Below are positions 5,558 to 5,611 of a stretch of 5,611 bases of DNA, piece after piece. Numbering within the stretch: the stretch's first letter is position 1; every line of letters begins with the position of its first letter. This DNA is from ZLKRG08 sp964565165. GTDB taxonomy: Bacteria > Actinomycetota > Actinomycetes > Nanopelagicales > Nanopelagicaceae. The stretch spans positions 1-5,611 of the forward strand of contig CAZMDJ010000062.1 of NCBI GenBank assembly GCA_964565165.1. Reading direction: 5' to 3'. Made by a program: the position numbers and the translations under genes. The notes under the pieces were generated by a model. That model had not been told where the DNA came from. It ran no database searches and saw nothing but the letters and a program-made list of their open reading frames with translations.

Positions 5558-5611
5558 TGCCCTCGGTGGGGGTCGAACCCACACTGGAAGGATTTTAAGT
5601 CCTCTGCCTCT
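5558..5611 (-). tRNA. Second tRNA-Leu(UAA) copy, 3' part, cut by window end
   Basis: The visible 54 bases are identical to 1810-1863. They cover the end of the D-loop, the anticodon arm (anticodon TAA at 5595-5597), the variable loop, the T-arm, the 3' acceptor strand and discriminator A. Identity continues one base further 3' (5557 and 1809) and then ends abruptly. The 5' part of the tRNA lies beyond the window, so it cannot be told whether this is a complete tRNA gene or only an attachment-site remnant. Confidence 0.85.

Noticed and set aside
5306..5584. Minus-strand open frame of 92 codons starting inside the tRNA copy (begins MWVRPPPRAP)
   Set aside because: The start lies within the tRNA sequence, and the rest runs out of frame through the upstream region and 5' end of the protease gene. 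It is a typical artefact of reading through a tRNA.
1..5611. CRISPR array, integrase or transposase
   Set aside because: No regularly spaced repeats were seen, and no coding region resembles a recombinase or transposase in either strand of the window.

Overview
The window looks like a moderate-to-low GC actinobacterium, plausibly a small freshwater-type lineage such as Nanopelagicales/acI. The evidence is a Bax-inhibitor-1 protein with the long N-terminus seen in actinobacterial homologues, a secreted protease ending in a two-cysteine lysine-rich tail (TCxKGK...CPxGYKK) that I associate with low-GC actinobacteria, and two secreted-protein genes with leaderless-type promoters (TANNNT six bases before the start codon). 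The assignment is an inference, not a phylogenetic result.

Layout. (1) Bases 1-836, plus strand: the 3' half of a DHA2-family (EmrB/QacA-like) drug/proton antiporter. (2) 846-876: a bidirectional intrinsic terminator shared with the convergent gene. (3) 888-1688, minus: a BI-1/YccA-family seven-helix membrane protein with a canonical Shine-Dalgarno site. (4) 1810-1882, minus: a complete tRNA with anticodon UAA (Leu) but a short class I variable loop. (5) 1929-5484, all minus: a 579-aa secreted M6-like zinc metalloprotease, a 218-base spacer with small repeats, a 375-aa secreted cysteine-containing protein of unknown function, and a 157-aa HEPN-like protein whose TTG start overlaps the preceding stop by four bases. 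(6) 5558-5611: the 3' 54 nucleotides of a second copy of the same tRNA, identical over all bases visible and cut by the window edge.

The three-gene block (4)-(6) is bracketed by direct repeats of a tRNA gene. It is visibly AT-richer than the flanking core: hand counts of sampled 60-base lines gave about 50-57% GC at 241-300 and 961-1020, against about 33-40% at 2881-2940 and 4501-4560. It carries secreted and unknown proteins, which fits a tRNA-associated accessory island. No integrase is visible, so a plain tRNA duplication with cargo between the copies is also possible.

The MFS and BI-1 genes are ordinary core genes. Within the block, the protease and the 375-aa protein are both predicted Sec substrates with matching promoter layout and a shared 12-base upstream element, so they may be co-regulated. 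The HEPN-like protein is translationally coupled to the 375-aa protein, but its role there is unknown.
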